In this document: positions 62,977 to 64,000 of the stretch, one piece after another
Layout: every line of letters starts with the position of its first letter
Numbering within the stretch: position 1 is the stretch's first letter
Assembly (NCBI RefSeq): GCF_037120725.1
Contig: NZ_JBBAXC010000020.1
Coordinates: 1-64,000 of the forward strand
Direction: 5' to 3'
Length of the DNA: 64,000 nucleotides
DNA from: Bacillus spongiae
GTDB lineage: Bacteria; Bacillota; Bacilli; Bacillales; Bacillaceae_K
Made by a program: the position numbers and the translations under genes
Notes under the pieces: model-generated
The model's input: the letters and a program-made list of their open reading frames with translations, nothing else
The model's database searches: none
Told to the model about the DNA's origin: nothing

Positions 62977-63894
62977 ATGGTTTTACGAATTGTACCTACA
63001 GTTGCTTTTCCAACGGTTCAGGATGCTATTGACGCATCAAGCTCCGGGGACAGCATCAAAATTTTAACTGGAAAATTTGATGGGTTTGAAGTCACAATTG
63101 ATAATTTAAAAATCTTCGGTTGTGGAATTGGTCGGACAATTATTGAGGGTGCTCCTGCACAAGGTAGTAATAATGGTGTGGTTGTAAGTGGTGATAGAAC
63201 GATACTACAAGGATTTACCGTTCAAGGGTTTGAAGATGATGGTATCGAAATATTTTCTGATAACAATGTAGTAAAAAATATTGAATCGAAGTTTAATTTG
63301 GGACCAACAGGTAGTGGGTTTGCAATAGTTACAAATAGTAATTTAATTGTTAACTGCATAGCCTCATTTAATAATAGGGGTTTTGACATTACAGGGCAAC
63401 ATAACTGCATCCAGAAAAATAATAGTTTTCAGAATTTAGATAGTGGGTATATCATTTTAAATAGAAATAACATTTTAAATAAAAACCTTGCAAAAAATAA
63501 TGAAGTCGGTTTTTTGATAATTACAGATTTTAATAATTTATTTACGAATTCTGTTCTTAACAACAAATCTAATGGAATACAATTAACAACTACTGCGGAT
63601 AACAATAACATTATTGTGAATATATTGTGTAACAACGAAGGAAATGGAATTTTCTTAAACGGATCTCCTGAGCAAAACGTCATCGACTCAAACATTGTCC
63701 GTAACAACGGTACTGCAAATACTAATGCAGGAATCCTAATCCAAAATGGGGCATTCGACAACACTATCCGTTTCAATAAAGCAAGAAATAACGTCGAATT
63801 TGACATCGAAGCTGAGCCAGGTGCTGAACCACCTAACAATACCTTTGACGGCAACAAATGTGGTAATAGCTCACCTCCTGGACTATGTACCTAA
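62977..63894 (+). CDS. Right-handed beta-helix repeat protein
   Basis: 305 residues from ATG 62977 (GGGGGGAGGT nine bases upstream; frame open to 62953). Closest paralogue of the protein at 38738-39643: both share LRIVPT...FPTVQDAID, SSSGDSIKIL, FDGFEVT, DNLKIFGCGIG, FTVQGF and the C-terminus NSSPPGLCT. Repeats such as HNCIQKNNSFQNLDSGYIIL and DNNNIIVNILCNNEGNGIFL build the helix. A terminator follows at 63904-63937. Possibly a surface or spore-coat fibre; not proven. Confidence 0.82.
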   Translation: MVLRIVPTVAFPTVQDAIDASSSGDSIKILTGKFDGFEVTIDNLKIFGCGIGRTIIEGAPAQGSNNGVVVSGDRTILQGFTVQGFEDDGIEIFSDNNVVKNIESKFNLGPTGSGFAIVTNSNLIVNCIASFNNRGFDITGQHNCIQKNNSFQNLDSGYIILNRNNILNKNLAKNNEVGFLIITDFNNLFTNSVLNNKSNGIQLTTTADNNNIIVNILCNNEGNGIFLNGSPEQNVIDSNIVRNNGTANTNAGILIQNGAFDNTIRFNKARNNVEFDIEAEPGAEPPNNTFDGNKCGNSSPPGLCT

Positions 63895-63903
63895 ACGAAC
63901 ACC

Positions 63904-63937
63904 AAGCGTGCAGTTTATTTAATATCGCGCTTTTTTT
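63904..63937 (+). terminator. Terminator after the beta-helix genes
   Basis: AAGCGTG / CGCGCTT stem with one wobble pair, 15-base loop and seven Ts. Confidence 0.78.
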
Positions 63938-64000
63938 GATAAAATGCATTGTATTCTAGCTCTTTTCTTTAGTAAACCAAGATTTACTAAAAATAATTCG

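Overview
The window comes from a low-GC, motile, endospore-forming Bacillaceae genome. It carries a Bacillus-type atp operon, spoIID/spoIIQ/spoIIID, mbl, flhO/flhP, sinR/sinI, comK and a Vpr-type protease. Much of the gene order from atp through ssbB and ywqA/B matches the B. subtilis region I know. The c-subunit keeps the GxGxGxG motif at residues 16-22 and has Ala at 51. That is the neutralophile pattern rather than the AxAxAxA/Pro-51 pattern of obligate alkaliphiles.

Layout. 1-1.5 kb: decayed end of an OmpR-type response regulator, translationally coupled to an intact histidine kinase, then a small membrane protein. 1.7-3.9 kb: Vpr-like subtilase. 4.0-11.5 kb: atpZ-I-B-E-F-H-A-G-D-C from one strong sigma-A promoter. 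11.9-24 kb: ywzB, ywmB, murA, spoIID, a VanZ-like gene, spoIIQ, spoIIID, mbl, flhO, flhP, fabZ. 22.9-24.5 kb: a biofilm-control cluster (SinR paralogue, zinc-ribbon protein, c-di-GMP-I riboswitch, SinI, convergent SinR). 24.6-32.9 kb: ywpF, ssbB, a small gene, ywqA/ywqB (SNF2 helicase and SWIM protein), and a YknX/YknW-like pair with an acidic repeat. 33.8-34.2 kb: a wrecked IS6-family transposase. 34.3-38.4 kb: galU, ugd and a ring-cleaving dioxygenase. From 38.7 kb on the window is accessory in character: three beta-helix paralogues, a large secreted Vps62/FN3/beta-gamma-crystallin protein, ComK, a lipase-like hydrolase, an unusual ketosynthase followed by a GGDEF-EAL protein and a GT2 synthase, glyxerate kinase, an orphan sigma factor, a PlcR/PapR-like quorum pair, ppaC, relics of IS256 and IS110 elements, a Gly-Ser repeat protein and a lipoprotein nuclease.

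How the genes work together. The most interesting system is 23.9-24.5 kb. A GEMM-I (c-di-GMP-I) riboswitch sits directly upstream of a SinI-type antirepressor. SinI is not in an operon with sinR but convergent to it. The 3' strand of aptamer stem P1 can alternatively form a 10-bp hairpin that covers half of the sinI Shine-Dalgarno sequence. The sequence therefore suggests a translational ON switch: c-di-GMP, then SinI, then SinR inactivated, then matrix genes expressed. A GGDEF-EAL enzyme and a membrane GT2 polysaccharide synthase lie in the same window. A second system is a PlcR-like TPR regulator with a divergent, previously unannotated 49-residue exported peptide ending in DLPFKH, close to the PapR signal terminus.

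Functional calls rest on recognition of motifs and family sequences by eye. No database search was run.
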